A stretch of DNA of 64,000 bases from Micromussa lordhowensis (lineage: Eukaryota; Cnidaria; Anthozoa; Scleractinia; Lobophylliidae): NCBI GenBank assembly GCA_964020085.1, contig OZ026603.1, positions 3,674,865 to 3,738,864 on the forward strand, in the 5' to 3' direction. Shown here one piece after another: positions 31,756 to 43,063 of this stretch (positions are counted from its first letter, which is position 1; the number at the start of each line of letters is the position of its first letter). The translations under genes were made by a program, and so were the position numbers. The notes below the pieces were generated by a model that worked only from the letters and a program-made list of their open reading frames with translations, made no database searches and was not told the origin of the DNA.

Positions 31756-32946
31756 ACGTCTATCTTCGCTTTTCGCACGTAGTAGCGGGAACGAATGAGA
31801 GACGGCTGTATTCGCAGGCTACAGTTTTGAGCGCTGCTCCCAAAATCCGGAATCGAAGTGAGAAGCCGACAAATTTGGGACAAAGGACACTTCGCACAAA
31901 ACAATGCTAGACCTAACCTGCTCACTGAGAATCCAAATTCAATGGTAGCTAATGGTATTGATATGCAGGTATTGTAATCAATTGTGTCTAGCTGTACTTA
32001 ATTTGCATTTTGTGACTACGTGTTATTAATTGTTACCTCTGTCACGGTACCCGAGAGGCGGCTGTCTTACGAGATTACAAACCAGCGAAAAGGTAGGTTT
32101 TACTAATTTTCTTTTCGTTTTTAAATTTTATTGTGATTCCATGAGTTACGGAAATGATGCCCGAGCTTTCCGATCACATAAAATATTTTGCTATAGCGAA
32201 AATTCAAGTACGGGTCTCTACGAAGGCGATCAGAGTAGACAAGAGGTTTGATCGAGCGATAGAAATCGTGTCCCAAGCAAAAAGCGTCTAATAAAAAAAT
32301 TCGAATAATCAAAATAACAATCTGACGGATGTTTTAATTTTTGTAATTAGAAGGAAACATACCTGGACTAGTGGGTGTAAAATAAGCCTTTTTCTCATCC
32401 AAGTGATTCAACGAGTTACATAACATTTCCCAGACGTTACATCGCAATTGTTTGCAGTCACGGGGCAGTCACTGTCGAAATGTTAATCCTGAAAGTTTCA
32501 AAATGTCTTGGTTTTCCTTCACGTATTGCAGTTTGGCTGTTGGAACTTTTGCTTAGACTTAAAAGATGTAAAATCTTCGAATACCATCTATAATATCTAT
32601 AACACTACCTATATATATCGGAGAGGAAACGCGTTGAGATTTTAATTACAAAAATTACCACATGTTCGTCTCACGTGTAACGCCAAGTAGATTATGATTA
32701 TCACGTTTTTCTCAGTTTCTTAGCAAGTATTTCGGCCCTGTTCCTTCTGTTGAAAGACAGAATGGATGAATTTTAATTCGCGAGCGGATTGTTGTGGTGG
32801 TGACAAATTTGATCTCTCGAAGTGAAGTTTTTCAGTGTTGCAAAATTTCAGTTGCACATCTGAAGAAGCAAAGTTCTCGGGGAAATGAAAAGAAGAGAAT
32901 ATCAAAAACCCAGGCTTCATCAAAGACCGGGAGGATGATTTATAGG
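31756..32946. other. No recognisable feature
   Basis: Short frames only (for example 32030-32251) with no domain, clean repeat pair or RNA gene. Confidence 0.35.
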
Positions 32947-33190
32947 GCCTAATTTCATGAGCCGAGCTGGCCCGGTTAGCCGGGCTGCTTCGCTTTCAGC
33001 CCGGTAGCCAGCCAACCCGGTTCGTGGCTGATGCGATAACCGCGGGAGACCGGAGCGAGCTTGATTTCGTACACTCATTGGCTCAATGAGCCGGGATAAC
33101 ATAGAAAAATCTCAGCCCGGTTAGCCGGGATCCCGGCACCGCGATACCGGGATCTCGGCTAACCGGGCTGGCTCGGTTGTCATGTAATTG
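32947..33190. mobile_element. GC-rich MITE with CCCGGTTAGCCGG repeats
   Basis: The left end TTTCATGAGCCGAGCTGGCC and the right end GGCTGGCTCGGTTGTCATGT are imperfect inverted repeats. CCCGGTTAGCCGGG and its relatives recur inside. It is a sharp GC island in AT-rich DNA, so a CpG-island caller could be misled here. Confidence 0.65.
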
Positions 33191-34046
33191 CGAAGTTGAT
33201 TTTTATTGCGTTTAACAAAGGTGCCGAGGAAATTACCATGTAAACACCAAGACTCATGCCGGACATCTTGGTTTGGAAATTACCTGGCATGGAGTTTTGG
33301 AGACGATACCTTATGGATTTTTAGAGCATCGATAGTAGAGCTGGGACGAATTATTCTACAGTAAAAGCAAATTCCTGCACGGTTAACTTTTTTTTTTCTT
33401 TTAAGACACATGCAGTCCGGTGGCGCTTACGTATGCATTTCTTGAAGCAACAACTGTCTACCACTGTTAAAGCTAAAATGGAGCTAAAAGTCCTTTTATT
33501 GTTTTTCCAATAATCAAAATAAGATTATGAGTGAGAAATCGCGGATTAAAATAACAAAAGGCTTAAACAAAAAAAAATTCGAATAAACTATCTCGCCACA
33601 AGAGGCTAACATTAAGCAGCGAAAGTAGTTTAGGTCCGAACTCGAAGTGTTATTATCTTATGTCATCTTATGTGGTACCTTTCTTATATGATATCATGCA
33701 ATATCATACCCTTTCAGTTAAGTAATATTGTAGTAAGCTTGATGGCACCTGTTGTTTGAACAGCGCTATACTAGACACGTAAGGATGGCTTTGTTTGAAT
33801 TTTTTTTGATATGTCAGTCGTATCTACTCGCTTTCGACGGTCCGAACTCCTGATAACTCGGGCCTTATGCTGATGATTTCGCTCGACACCTGGAGTTGCC
33901 GGGAGTCAAATGCGTAAACTCACATAAAGGCCTATCATTTTCGTAGTAGATGCCTTTGTCGTGTTATTGTTTCAGTACACTATATAATCGTTTTACTGAG
34001 CTACGTGTTAATGTATATCGTTTCCATGTCCAGGCGCAGTTGCAGT
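33191..34046. other. Upstream region of the DUF2237-like gene
   Basis: No gene recognised. It should contain the promoter of the gene starting at 34047. ACTATATAATCG at about 33979 is a TATA-like candidate 63 bp upstream of the ATG. Confidence 0.4.
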
Positions 34047-35015
34047 ATGTTGACCAACGCGTGTTTGGTGTTACTCGCCCTTCTGCCTCTTGTGGCGCTG
34101 TCAAACGAAATTAAACCCTGCCCTGGCGACACAAGAGGGGACAGGTAGGCTTCTTCTTGAATCATGGCTACGTTATTGTTTTAGAGCAATCAAGTGTCAG
34201 AAGTAACTTGAGGATTCTGAACTAATCATATCATCAAGATTAAGATAATGGATAGTTTGACCCTTTGGGCTGACACTAAAGATACTAACATAACAGTTTT
34301 CAATGTCAAATCCTTCAGCGACACATCCTCTGAGGTAGGTATAGTCTGAAGGAAGCTGAGAACCTTGCCAACATTCCATGTCTCTGTATATCGTGATGCT
34401 GTTGGTGTTGATTCAAATATGCCTTTGAGAAACCTTGTAACCGTCGGATGGGAGCCAAATGTTATCCCATTTTGTGATCCGGATTGCCATGGGTCTGCTT
34501 AAATACGTTACGTGATCTTTCCTGAATACTTGCGCCCCTTTCTCAGCCAATAGGATTCCATTTGACCAAAACAAATAGCGGCTTGCTTACGCGCGTTGTC
34601 CCTCACTTTTTAAAAGCTGTGTGTGTTTTCTCACTCACACAAAATTTCATGTAGTCTGCCCTTGCATTATGTGAACTTACTAGAGCCCTTGTAACTTTTC
34701 ATTCGTTTAATTTCCACTTATTTTATTCCTAACATATTGCCAGTGACATAGCATACTTTTCATCGTAGAGAGTAGGTCCACATCAGCCTCTGGCTGCCTT
34801 CAATTTAACCTGCTACAACAAATAAAGTATGTACATGTTTTGTATGTGTGCACACATGCAGGTATTACACTGGTTTTTGACTTCAAAACGCCCTCTTACA
34901 GTTACGCAATTAAAAGTAAATTTGTCATTCGTAAGCGCGTTGATAGGTATGAAATATGGTCAATATGAACCATTGATATCCTTCGAATTGCAAACCGATA
35001 GCTACAAACGCCGAG

Positions 35016-35048
<33 letters not shown>

Positions 35049-37985
35049 CCAGTATCGACAGCTGGAGCTTGTCAACAGGTAAATTACAATCATAACTCTT
35101 TAATTTACCTTTCACAGAATGGTTTGCACAACAAACCGAATTCAAGCCAGAATTTGACTACATGGATATCCACGACATGAACAAGTCTCTTTCGAAGTTT
35201 TATTTGTCGGCGAGAAAGCAAGACGGAAGTCATTACAAAAAAACAAGTTTGTTATCAATCAGGGCGGCCTTAGATCGCTATCTACGCTCTCCTCCACTGG
35301 ACAAGAAATTTTCAATTTGCGACGGAATTCAGTTTAACGAAGCAAATAAAGTTTTGAATTCTTACCTTAAACACCTTGCCAGCACCAGTAAAATTGCCGG
35401 AACTATCAACAAGAATCCCTTGACGGCTGAAGTTATCCAAAAGTTGTTTGAGAGCGGAGAATTGGCGATTGCAGATACGAAAATACCTCGCGCTTTGCTG
35501 CAGACAACATGGTTTTACGTTTCGCTATATTTCGGTAAAAGAGGTAGAGAAAATCAAAGTCGTATGAAGAAATCCATGCTTCGCTTGGCAAAGAGTACTT
35601 TGAACTCAACAAAGAAGAACCAGGCGCAGTGCTTTCCACCAAAAATCGCACGGGCGGCCTTGAGGGCACTGAAGATCCTCCAGATGGAAAAATATTTTCA
35701 AGCCCCGGTTCCAAGAGATGCCCAGTTCAGACCATCAAATCGTATCTTTCGCAGTGCAAAGTCTGTTTGAAGCTTGGGTCATGTGATTGATCATTCGAAC
35801 GCGGAGTTCCCGCTGGCGCATGAGACCTTTACACCGGAAATAAAATGTTATGATTACCTAATTTCTCTGTTGTTCAGCTCCGAAATTCTACTAAAACAGA
35901 TATTCGAAATTCTACTAAAACAGATTATTCGGAAATATTCACCTCGCTTTCGGCGAATAATTAATAAATGTAAGAGCATTTCCAGTAGAGTATTGTACCG
36001 TTGTGGTAACATAAAGCGTTAAGAAAAAGGGCTCATATAAAAGGTAGACTTTTCTCGATGGAAGGGTTAACAGCGTTAAGAACAAGAATATTGCTTATCT
36101 TTTGATAGACGTTGCAATCACGATCCGACTCATAGAGTTTGTGCCAAGATTGGAGTTGCAGACACATCCTTCTGGGAATTTACAGGACAAAAATCTTGGT
36201 GTGGCGGAGTGAGTAAGTATGCCCTACTCAATAGGAAGAGATAATAGACTCGCCTAGTATTTCCTAAATATTCCACTTTATTTTGTCCAATTAGACTGAA
36301 AGTAAGAGATAGGTTAATGTGCTATCAGTGATGCACATATGGTCTGGTTCATGACTGGATTAAGTTGTGTGTGTGTGTGTCGTCTAAACAGAACATTGCA
36401 GAGAAGGTATTAAAAAATGCGATTACATATTATTTTATTTATAGACCGAAAACTTGTCTTAAACCAAAGAGCTTATTTTTCTTCAGCTCTTACTTGCTTT
36501 TGAATTACAGATTTGTGAGGATGGTGCCCATTTAAATGAAAAAATATATTGCTTTATTATAATACTGAGAAGTTTCTTAAATGCTGGAGCGAATAACTCA
36601 GTCGCTTGTAAACTACTCAGTTCTTTACAACTATTAAGGTAAGAAAACGTCTAGAGAGTTACAATGAGAGCAGAGATTTCGGATATCCGTGATGGCTCAA
36701 ATGAATAGAAAACTTGCACATATTCGTGTGTTCCTAATATAGGTGAATACGGCGATCAAAATGATGGAAAACTGAGATGTCCTGCTGAAAATCCAACTTG
36801 GTGCATTTGTAAGTGGGCCACTGCAAAATGGATTAAAGGAGAGGGTTGCAATGAAGTAAGTATAGGCCGTTTTGGAATTTCGTCACTATTCATCTACCCC
36901 ACCAAATTTCAGAATGAGACGGCGGAGAAGTTTAAATGTCCAGCTGCCGAAAGACTTGAAACACCCCAACCTCCCCTCCCTTTTCTTCCCATAAAACGTA
37001 CTTTTTCTGTAGGCGGGAATATTCATGTTTAATTAATCCTTCTGGCTTGATCTTTTTTTCTAACAGCGCATTCAGTTTGACTGCGAAGCTACAGATGTGT
37101 GTAACTTGAAGGTACCGTATGAAACTTTCCATTTCAGCTTACAGCGCATGTTCAGTTAAGAAAGTTGATGGTGATTAAAACCGAACCGTGAAACAATGCC
37201 AAACAAGGTGTACCAGGGTACTAGTTGTTGTTGGTTTTTTTAGGTTAGAGGATCTACGACCTCCAGGTTCTGAATCCTATCACTGATTAGTAGAATTCCA
37301 CTAGTATACTAACGCAAATGCTGCAATCTGTTTGGCTGAGCTACTCGTACACTATCAGCCATTAGAGTACAGTCGCTGTCGGTCGTGCACAAAATGCGAA
37401 GTTTTTATAATTTTTCCGCAGTTTTGGAAGAAATTTTAGATGTAAACAAGTAGTTAAATTCCTGAGAAGACTAAAAAAGCACATTTACGTTTTCTTGACT
37501 TTAAAAACTTCAAAATGTTGAAAAAGCCGGTGCGCGCGTAAACAACTGCAAATTTGCCAAGGACAGTTCAATTCCTGCGACTTTGTTTACAGGTAGAGTT
37601 CAATAATTAATGCGTGCAAAAATAATTGGAAACCGTTATTTGCGTTAATTTCAGTTAGAATTCTACTAAAACAATTAGATTATTCGCTCTCGATTTCCAT
37701 GAGGCGATAGTTGATTCGGCCTTCGGCCTAATCAACTATCACCTCATAGAAATCTCGAGCTCATAATCTAATTGTTAATTAGTACAAATTTACAATGGTC
37801 TATTGTTAATCTGTGAATTTGATTGGCTCTTTCACTGTTTTCTATCTGCTGATGGACAATAGTTGTGAATAGCCATAAAAACCGTTCTTCTTTCTTTCAA
37901 GTGATGCTTGTTTCACACCCCACATCGCGCGCAGTGTTTGAAAACTTTGAATTGCCGATGTAAGCACTGTAAAATTTTTCCTAAG

Positions 37986-38016
<31 letters not shown>

Positions 38017-38018
38017 TT

Positions 38019-38078
<60 letters not shown>

Positions 38079-38187
38079 GAGGCGCAGCCGAATTGACTAT
38101 CTGCTCATAGAAAGCTCGGGCTCGTAGTCTAATTGTTAATTGGATTTTCCTTCTTACTTAAGGTCGCGAAGTTTTTCTGGAGTTTCA

Positions 38188-38233
<46 letters not shown>

Positions 38234-38255
38234 TAACAATAACAATAACAATAAC

Positions 38256-38287
<32 letters not shown>

Positions 38288-38568
38288 TAATAGTAATAAG
38301 AATGGCAATAACAATAATTACAATATAAAATAATCAGCAGCGCTGTACAATTGATTAAAATAACAAATGTGCTGAAACACTCTCAATAAATCTTCCATTC
38401 TCTAATTCGCAGGACTCTTACTTCGATTATGACGTCGATTTGAAGCCTGCTCATGATTGTATGATGTTGAAGTGTAAGAAGCAATGGGATGCTTGTCCGA
38501 AAAGTGAATCCCAGGCCAGGTCCTTCCACACTCGAGACTTTCTAGAAGCTAGAAATCTACAATTTTAG
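34047..38568 (+). CDS. Secreted cysteine-rich protein with DUF2237-like region, five exons (171 aa)
   Basis: Exons: 34047-34144, 36109-36212, 36743-36855, 37067-37111, 38413-38568. All junctions are GT/AG and phases match (2, 1, 0, 0), giving 516 nt ending in TAG. Residues 1-19 are a signal peptide ([19 protein letters not shown]). The mature part has [11 protein letters not shown] and HRVCAKIG, then [28 protein letters not shown] and [11 protein letters not shown], and finally [16 protein letters not shown]. The spacing of VCA...F..F and WCxCxxxxxxxxxxG, then the acidic EATxxC, resembles the DUF2237 family (bacterial and animal, function unknown), here as a secreted, disulfide-rich variant. 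Poly(A) signal AATAAA at 38696. Exon 2 could also end at 36202 (GTGAGT), but that would break the phase. The exon structure is seen; the family link is inferred. Confidence 0.75.
34190..34502 (-). pseudogene. Tyrosine recombinase fragment (DIRS/Crypton type), in intron 1
   Basis: Minus-strand translation gives [60 protein letters not shown] and [16 protein letters not shown]. This is the core-binding and early catalytic region of tyrosine recombinases from DIRS or Crypton elements, including the SAQR segment. Stops follow, and the catalytic H-x-x-R and Tyr are not present. It is dead debris in the host intron. Confidence 0.65.
35117..35760 (+). pseudogene. Crypton-derived tyrosine recombinase-like (DUF3504) fragment, in intron 1
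   Basis: Open from an acceptor-like TTTCACAG at 35109-35116. It reads [20 protein letters not shown], then [28 protein letters not shown] and [20 protein letters not shown], then [18 protein letters not shown]. This is the arrangement of the DUF3504 domain found in ZMYM2/QRICH1/KCTD1-type proteins, derived from Crypton recombinases. After about 35580 the matching sequence ([42 protein letters not shown]) is in another frame, so one frameshift has occurred. A stop at about 35783 ends it without the catalytic Tyr. It lies in the same orientation as the host gene, inside intron 1. Confidence 0.7.
36364..36381. repeat. (GT)n microsatellite
   Basis: About eight GT units in intron 2 of the DUF2237-like gene. 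Confidence 0.8.
37671..37775. repeat. Hairpin element A in intron 4
   Basis: ACAATTAGATTAT is mirrored by ATAATCTAATTGT, and pairing continues through GGCGATAGTTGAT / ATCAACTATC to a GGCCTTCGGCC tip. It is one long stem of about 48-bp arms. Confidence 0.85.
38035..38136. repeat. Hairpin element B in intron 4
   Basis: ACAATTAGACTACTCG is mirrored by CGTAGTCTAATTGT. It is the same family as element A, 260 bp away, with a different inner stem. Both are preceded by ACTAAA, and truncated copies of that start occur at 35885-35940. Confidence 0.85.
38190..38326. repeat. (AAT)n / (AATAAC)n microsatellite
   Basis: Uninterrupted AAT units, then CAATAA units, then AAT again. Long frames read through it (poly-Asn, poly-Ile, poly-Leu) are artefacts. 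It lies in intron 4 about 90 bp before exon 5. Confidence 0.95.
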
Positions 38569-39158
38569 ACATTGGGTTAACTGGAGATGACAAGCGCAGG
38601 CGATATTTGTCAATAACTTAGTGTAGAGATGTCGTGAAGTGGGATTACAATTTTCATTTCCATGAATACTGTGATTACGGGTGTCTTATTATTTTAATAA
38701 ATGCGAGTGTTTCAAGACATAGCTCATCCCGCTGTTATGTTGATATCAATTCCTCGACGTCTTCGGACGTAGCTAAGGGATCGGGTGCAACGTAGAACGG
38801 ACAATTCGCTTTGTTTCCTCTACAAGTGGGTTTTATGTAGCTTACTTTTTTTGGAGACCTCCAGTAGGAATTATGTCACCGGATTGATGCTTCAATTTCT
38901 CTGATAAGCGTGGATGTATTAGTATATACAAATTTACTTTTTGCACCGTGTCTTGAGTCTGCAGATCCACTCGGCTTTTGCCTAGTGGATCCACAGCTAC
39001 TTTGACAATGTTATGACGAAATTCTTGATCAACCATAGGACAGACGTATGAAAAACTGACATGAATTTGTTAATTCCATTTTTGAGGATTATACTATTGA
39101 AAGAAGGTTTGACAAAGTACTTAGTGCAATTTCCTGATAACTGCCCTCGACGATTAAT
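38569..39158. other. 3' flank of the DUF2237-like gene
   Basis: 3' UTR with AATAAA at 38696, then unassigned DNA. A short inverted pair around AGTCTGCAGATCCACTCGG / CTAGTGGATCCACAG lies at about 38955-38998. Confidence 0.4.
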
Positions 39159-39650
39159 AGGGTTTTTGCAGTTTTGGCATCCCTATAATGAGTAAAAAGG
39201 TATTCTAAGAAAAAAAAAATGGATTCCGGAATTTTAAAGCACTAAGATCTAGCTTTAAAGTTCTGGCTTCGGCCACGCCCAATGAAGTTGACCACGTTAG
39301 GAAAGATTGGCGACAAATGACGTCACTTCAGGAACATCTCAAAGCTTCTACTTTTTTATTTTGCTTGATTGACGACCGCACTGCTTCACCAACTTCCCTT
39401 TGTTTGTTTTTTGTCGAGAAAAACTCAAAACCACTACTGCAACAACAGTGAACTGAACTAGCATGATCTGCCAACTCCTTACCTGACGTCACAACCCATT
39501 AAAAAACGCAGACTCTTTTTTTGCGCTGACTGACGGTCAACTTCATAGAGCGTGGCTTAAGCGGGAACTTTAAAGCTGGATTTTAGTGCTTTAAAGTACT
39601 TGTAATAGCTTTTTACACACTATAGAGACACCAAAACTGCAAAAACCCCT
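39159..39650. mobile_element. Inverted-repeat element, about 490 bp, with TGACGTCA in both arms
   Basis: The left end AGGGTTTTTGCAGTTTTGGC pairs with the right end CCAAAACTGCAAAAACCCCT. Pairing continues over about 140 bp with mismatches (TTTAAAGCACTAARATC, GCTTTAAAGTTC, GAAGTTGACC). TGACGTCA occurs at 39318-39325 and 39484-39491. No transposase and no clear target duplication. Confidence 0.75.
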
Positions 39651-39970
39651 GTAGGCCGTATGGACACTTTAATGTCGCCAAGCGGCCGAGCGAGCGGCGA
39701 AGTCGCGAGAGATCGTCCTTCGTACGGTAGGTACTAAATAAACAAGACGAAATGACTTTGTAGAAAGTCTATCAAATAGGCTTAACCGGGGTAGCTGAGG
39801 GCGATTTTAACCGAAGTCTAATGCGCACTCTGATGGACCACTCGTAATAAACTTTTCAGTTCTACTTTAAAGCTAGTCGATATATATAAAGAGAAATCTC
39901 ATTGTTGTTTGTTCTAACGTTGTTGTTTCAAATCCTACTGTGGTATAGTTTCACCTTGTGTGTTTTCATT
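39651..39970. other. 3' flank of the GPCR pseudogene
   Basis: No feature beyond a GC-rich stretch at 39680-39720. I see no clear minus-strand AATAAA close to the GPCR stop. Confidence 0.3.
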
Positions 39971-41055
39971 TCACACTAGTGTTACTTCGTCTCTTCTCGT
40001 TTGCCCTCTACACTGTCTCTTACACTCAGTAACCGTTTGCGCACGACTTGAAAAAGTGCAGTTTCCTTCACACTGGCGCGAGGGTTCCCTACGGAAGACC
40101 ACTTCTTTTAATGCATGTCGGAAATCTTTTTTTGCCAATGTGCACAAGACTGGGTTTAACAGTGGAGGGAGGAAGCCGAGAAATACTAACAGACGCTCTA
40201 TCGACACTGGTACAGGAGAAAACGGTGACGATTCCATGTGTGCATCAAGTACCATCAAGAAAAATGGCAGCCAGCAGCCGACAAAAATCACCATTGTGAT
40301 CACTAAAACGCTGCGTCCTCGCCACTCTTGCAGTAATGATCGACAGCTGGGTTGCTGAAGACTTTTGCTCAATTGACGATCAGTTTTGTTGCGTTTAAAC
40401 GAAATGTAAAATATGCGTCCATAAATATAACACATTAACAACAAAGGAACCGCAAAGAACAGCCCGATACAAGCTAGGCTGTACTTTATATCGATATCTT
40501 CTATTCTAGTTTCAAATTCAGTTAGCACGGCTTCGCCGAGATTGTGCAAAGCCAGCTGAATAACAGAAGATATAAATGACAACAGCCAAATGGCAAAAAT
40601 AGCGGCGATAGCTCGCCACTTTGTAACAAAAGAATGGTATTCCATGTCGTGGACTATAAAAATATATCGATCAGAAGCGATGAGCAGAATATGGCCGACT
40701 GAAGAGATCGCGGTGAATCGAATAAAAATTGTGGAAGAGACGCAGACCTTAACTGTGTCTTTTACCAAGCATATGACAAGAATAGGAATTCCCACCAGAC
40801 CTGACATGATATCTGAAAACGCCAATGAAGTAAGAAACATATTTGTAAGTGTTCCGTCAGTATTTTCCTTTGGCAGGTCAAGAAGATGACGAGGCCATTG
40901 ACTGCAACAATCAGTAAACACATGAGGGAGATAAAGACAATCAATGGCGGAGGAAGAAGCTTGTCTTCGTTTTGAGCTTCATTTTCATTGCTTGACCTAT
41001 TGTTTCGCACACAGCTTGTGTTACAGGTACTAAGCCATGCCATAAAACGACACAT
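39971..41055 (-). pseudogene. Class A (rhodopsin-like) GPCR, single exon, one frameshift
   Basis: ATG at 41055 starts an extracellular N-terminus with NTS and NRS glycosylation sites. TM1 follows (LIVFISLMCLLIVAVNGLVI, with the conserved Asn). At about 40864-40872 (an A/G-rich run, AAAGGAAAA on the minus strand) the frame must shift by one base. It then reads TM2 (SLAFSDIMSG, Asp 2.50), TM3 with SDRY at its end, TM5, TM6 with CWLP, and TM7 with PPLLNPVLC, so the NPxxY tyrosine is Cys. The tail ends at 39971 with a Cys/Arg-rich stretch. Cnidarians have large lineage-specific sets of such intronless class A receptors; ligand unknown. It could be a real pseudogene or a sequencing indel. No further break is seen, so I favour a very young pseudogene or an error. 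Confidence 0.8.
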
Positions 41056-41679
41056 GTTTATGAAGAACTAACCAGACAATATAGTGGATTGAATCGAACT
41101 TCAGTTGAGTCGTCTTAATTTTGTATCAAAAAAAACAGACAGGCAATAAATCATTAAAACGAAGTGCCCACTCTCTGAAAATAATTAAACAAAAGCACTC
41201 AAGTTGAAAGTGTGCAATCTAAACACCGAATATATTAAGATAAAAGTTAATTTATTTTCCATGTTGTTTTGGGATACCAAACTACACGTTTTCGTAAATA
41301 TCAGCCTCGGGCTTCTGATAAATAAAGGCAATCTCGTATCCTATATACGATGGGAGCCGTCAGTTAAAATTTATCATTAATATCGGTTCACAGTAATGAA
41401 AAGCAAAGAAAAGACGGAAGTGTAGAATGTTCTTTTCGACAGCATAATCGTGAACAGGTTTCTCTTGAATTACATCAAGCTAGATGAATTCCATTAAGTT
41501 CTCAAGCAAGCTGTGCTATCTAAGTAATAAAAATTCGGTTGAGATTCGAATAACGGACTGCACGAACAGGAAGCTGATTGCGATAAACTTTATAACTTGG
41601 GCATAATATTTGTACTAACTGTATAATTCTACGCATTCATTTTGCAAATTACAGCCATGGTTGTGAATTTATAAGCTTA
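41056..41679. other. Upstream region of the GPCR
   Basis: No recognisable gene or repeat. It would contain the GPCR promoter. Confidence 0.35.
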
Positions 41680-41799
41680 GGCCAGGGTCAAACGCCGCAC
41701 TTCACATGAGCCGAATCGAATGTTAATGACGGAGAACAAAGGGTTATCCGCATTTGCATTCGATTCAGCTCATGTGAAGTACGACGTTTGACCTGGGCC
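41680..41799. mobile_element. PIF/Harbinger-like MITE, 120 bp
   Basis: GGCCAGGGTCAAACGCCGCA and its continuation to CGAATG are mirrored by CATTCGATTCAGCTCATGTG...CGTTTGACCTGGGCC. TTA flanks both sides (41677-41679 and 41800-41802). The arms are about 48 bp with a few mismatches. Confidence 0.85.
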
Positions 41800-43063
41800 T
41801 TAGACTGTTTCGCATTTTCTTCTAAAGTGCAAAACAATTTGAAGAGCAGATTGAAACATATAAAAGACATATGGATACTAGACTTTTGCGATATAACATG
41901 CCCCACGCTACAATCTAATTATATTAAGTTGAAAGTTCTAGCTTAGGTGCCATCATCTCAGCCATCTTTAATTAAGTAAACACAGGGACAAGCCTTTTTT
42001 ATGTGCATGGAATTCAAGTGGATATCTTTTTAAATTGCATCCTTGAATAGATACTTGAAACAAAAGACAATTTCATTCAGAATATATAGAAATTGCCGTG
42101 TGACTAATAATTAACCCTGGGAATCGTGAGTGACTTTATTTTGACTACAAATAAGAACAACAAAGATGGAAATATAAATATTGAAGGTCTTGCCGACAAT
42201 TTGTCTGAGACTGGCTGGCCAGCGAAAATGGGATTTTCACCGTAATGAAAGTTGGCTAATGCAGTACAAACAAATTAAAACTGTTAGACAAATTGTGGTC
42301 ACGATATGGGCCTCGTTTCTTCATTTTCCCACAAGTTCAAGTGGTGCCTTTTTTGCGTTTGCGACTTTCGTGGCGACTGGCGAGAGACGGTGATCAGGCC
42401 ATCAGCTATGCTAAATGGAGCACCTGTCCAGGCAGCATTAAATTCATGGAGGTTGCGCTCTTCGGCTTCTTTAACATTTCACGTGTGGACATTTTCAGCG
42501 GCAATGGGAAGCTTAAGAGGATACATAAACGATTCACTGCTTTGATGTCCACAATAAAAGGCCACGTTCGATATATCAATATTCTAACATGGCTTCGAGG
42601 CTTTCACGTCAAACTTCTATATTTGGTGTTGTTTTCTTTGCAAAGTATCTTTTGGGAATTGAGGGACAAAAGAAACATGAAAAATTTGCAATTTTGATCC
42701 GAAAGCTTCGGACCCATGCCAGAATATTGACATATCGAACATAACCTATTGATGCACCCAGCAGCTGAAACTTTAAAGGGATTTTTCTTTTAATAAATTA
42801 TGAGGTGATTGGGGACATAAGTGATGATCCTCTAAGATAAAGCTAAAAGCCTGTCTCGCACCATTATAGGTCACAGTCTAAAGTATGCTTAAAGGAGTGG
42901 TAATAGGAACCTCCAGGTGCATCTCGCTTAAAGTGGAATAACTCCTACAATGTCATGATCAGACACAGGAGAGCCTTTTTTTTGGACAACGACGACAAAT
43001 CGCTAGGGTAAACAATTTCAGATTGATATGCTTTTGGAGTGCCTACCACTAGTACCGCCTTAA
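41800..43063. other. No recognisable feature
   Basis: A 134-codon frame at 42293-42697 and its neighbours have no domain, signal peptide or splice-site support. Treated as chance. Confidence 0.35.

Noticed and set aside
32947..33190. CpG-island promoter
   Set aside because: The GC-rich block is explained by inverted CCCGGTTAGCCGG repeats of a MITE, and no gene starts nearby.
36203..36208. Alternative exon 2 donor GTGAGT in the DUF2237-like gene
   Set aside because: It would change the phase and put exon 3 out of frame. GTAAGT at 36213 keeps the frame.
38129..38333. Poly-Leu, poly-Asn and poly-Ile open frames
   Set aside because: They are translations of the (AAT)n microsatellite in an intron.
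42293..42697. 134-codon open frame
   Set aside because: No start context, domain, signal peptide or splice sites, and overlapping frames are equally open.
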